Source: Terfezia claveryi
Taxonomy: Eukaryota; Ascomycota; Pezizomycetes; Pezizales; Pezizaceae
Length of the DNA: 64,000 nucleotides
Reading direction: 5' to 3'
Assembly (NCBI GenBank): GCA_015179025.1
Contig: WHUX01000032.1
Coordinates: 124,001-188,000, forward strand
In this document: in pieces, positions 63,694 through 64,000 of the stretch
Layout of the letters: the number at the start of each line of letters is the position of its first letter
Numbering within the stretch: position 1 is the stretch's first letter
The notes under the pieces: model-generated
What the model was told of the DNA's origin: nothing
Databases searched by the model: none
Seen by the model: only the letters and a program-made list of their open reading frames with translations
Made by a program: the position numbers and the translations under genes

Positions 63694-64000
63694 ATGACGA
63701 TAGAAGAAAAGCCAGTATCAGAGCAGTCAATACTCATAGTGAAGCTATGGGATTTGTTGACCGCTGAAAAACGCAAACCTGATGAAACCACACCTTTGCT
63801 ACAAAAGAGTGAGGGGCAAAAAACAATCTACTACCTTGCTTACGGCTCCAACCTCTCCGCATCTATATTCAAGGACCGCCGGGGCATAAAACCCCTGTCA
63901 GCCACCAATGTTCTTTGTCCAGGACAGGTCTTAGTATTCGACCTTGACGGGATACCCTACTGGGAGCCATGTTTTGCGAACATCCGGGAGGTGGCCCTAG
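63694..64000 (+). CDS. Gamma-glutamylcyclotransferase-like protein (partial, runs off the window)
   Basis: Only the first 102 codons are present; the frame is open to the window end. After a polar leader, YYLAYGSNLSASIFKDRRGI, KPLSATNVLCPG, VLVFDLDGIPYWEPCFANI match fungal proteins with the GGCT-like fold, which form 5-oxoproline from gamma-glutamyl amino acids or related substrates. The YGSNL motif contributes to the substrate-binding loop. The catalytic glutamate lies beyond the window. The start at 63694 is the first in-frame ATG near the domain. Confidence 0.8.
   Translation, partial: MTIEEKPVSEQSILIVKLWDLLTAEKRKPDETTPLLQKSEGQKTIYYLAYGSNLSASIFKDRRGIKPLSATNVLCPGQVLVFDLDGIPYWEPCFANIREVAL

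Overview
The window is nuclear DNA of a filamentous ascomycete (Pezizomycotina). The evidence is short GT-AG introns of about 45-100 nt, many with GCTAA(C/T)-type branch points, a Zn2Cys6 regulator with a fungal C-terminal domain, fungal housekeeping proteins (Rrs1, mS29/Rsm23, Net1/Dnt1-like, DH-BAR RhoGEF) and small secreted cysteine-rich proteins. Genes are intron-rich (13 coding exons in TERT, 8 in MSH3, 9 proposed in the proteasome beta-1 gene). I cannot place it below subphylum.

Layout. 0.7-3.1 kb (+): RhoGAP protein. 4.2-8.3 kb (-): NF-X1-type zinc-finger protein with a 55-residue polyglutamine tract. 8.9-10.1 kb (+): proteasome subunit beta-1. 10.3-12.1 kb (-): mitoribosomal mS29, sharing a short divergent promoter with rrs1 (12.3-13.2 kb, +). 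13.2-16.9 kb: no intact gene. 16.9-22.7 kb (-): DH-BAR-SH3 RhoGEF. 23.8-27.9 kb (+): complete telomerase reverse transcriptase. 29.2-31.5 kb (+): TBC protein lacking both catalytic fingers. 32.2-39.3 kb: AT-rich accessory stretch with two secreted eight-cysteine proteins, an intron-containing tRNA-Pro and retroelement debris. 39.6-43.5 kb (-): MSH3. 44.2-46.0 kb (-): zinc-finger-like protein of unknown role. 46-50.4 kb: mostly non-coding, with a FAR-17a/AIG1-like gene whose 5' end is missing or unresolved. 50.4-53.3 kb (+): Zn2Cys6 transcription factor. 53.3-58.7 kb: non-coding, with a 279-bp element ending in perfect 66-bp inverted repeats. 58.8-62.6 kb (-): Net1/Dnt1-like nucleolar protein. 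63.7 kb to the end (+): start of a gamma-glutamylcyclotransferase-like gene.

Most genes are unlinked housekeeping functions: Rho and Rab signalling, genome maintenance (TERT, MSH3), ribosome production (mS29, Rrs1, Net1-like) and proteolysis. There is no biosynthetic cluster or operon-like logic.

The most unusual signal is outside the genes. Six places share a short core (TCTGGTTG or its complement, one of them a variant), and each sits between perfect 9-12 bp direct repeats. They look like micro-insertions or excision footprints of one mobile element. Four lie in the 32-39 kb accessory stretch and none lies in a recognised coding sequence. I found no transposase. All gene models come from reading splice signals and conserved motifs by eye.
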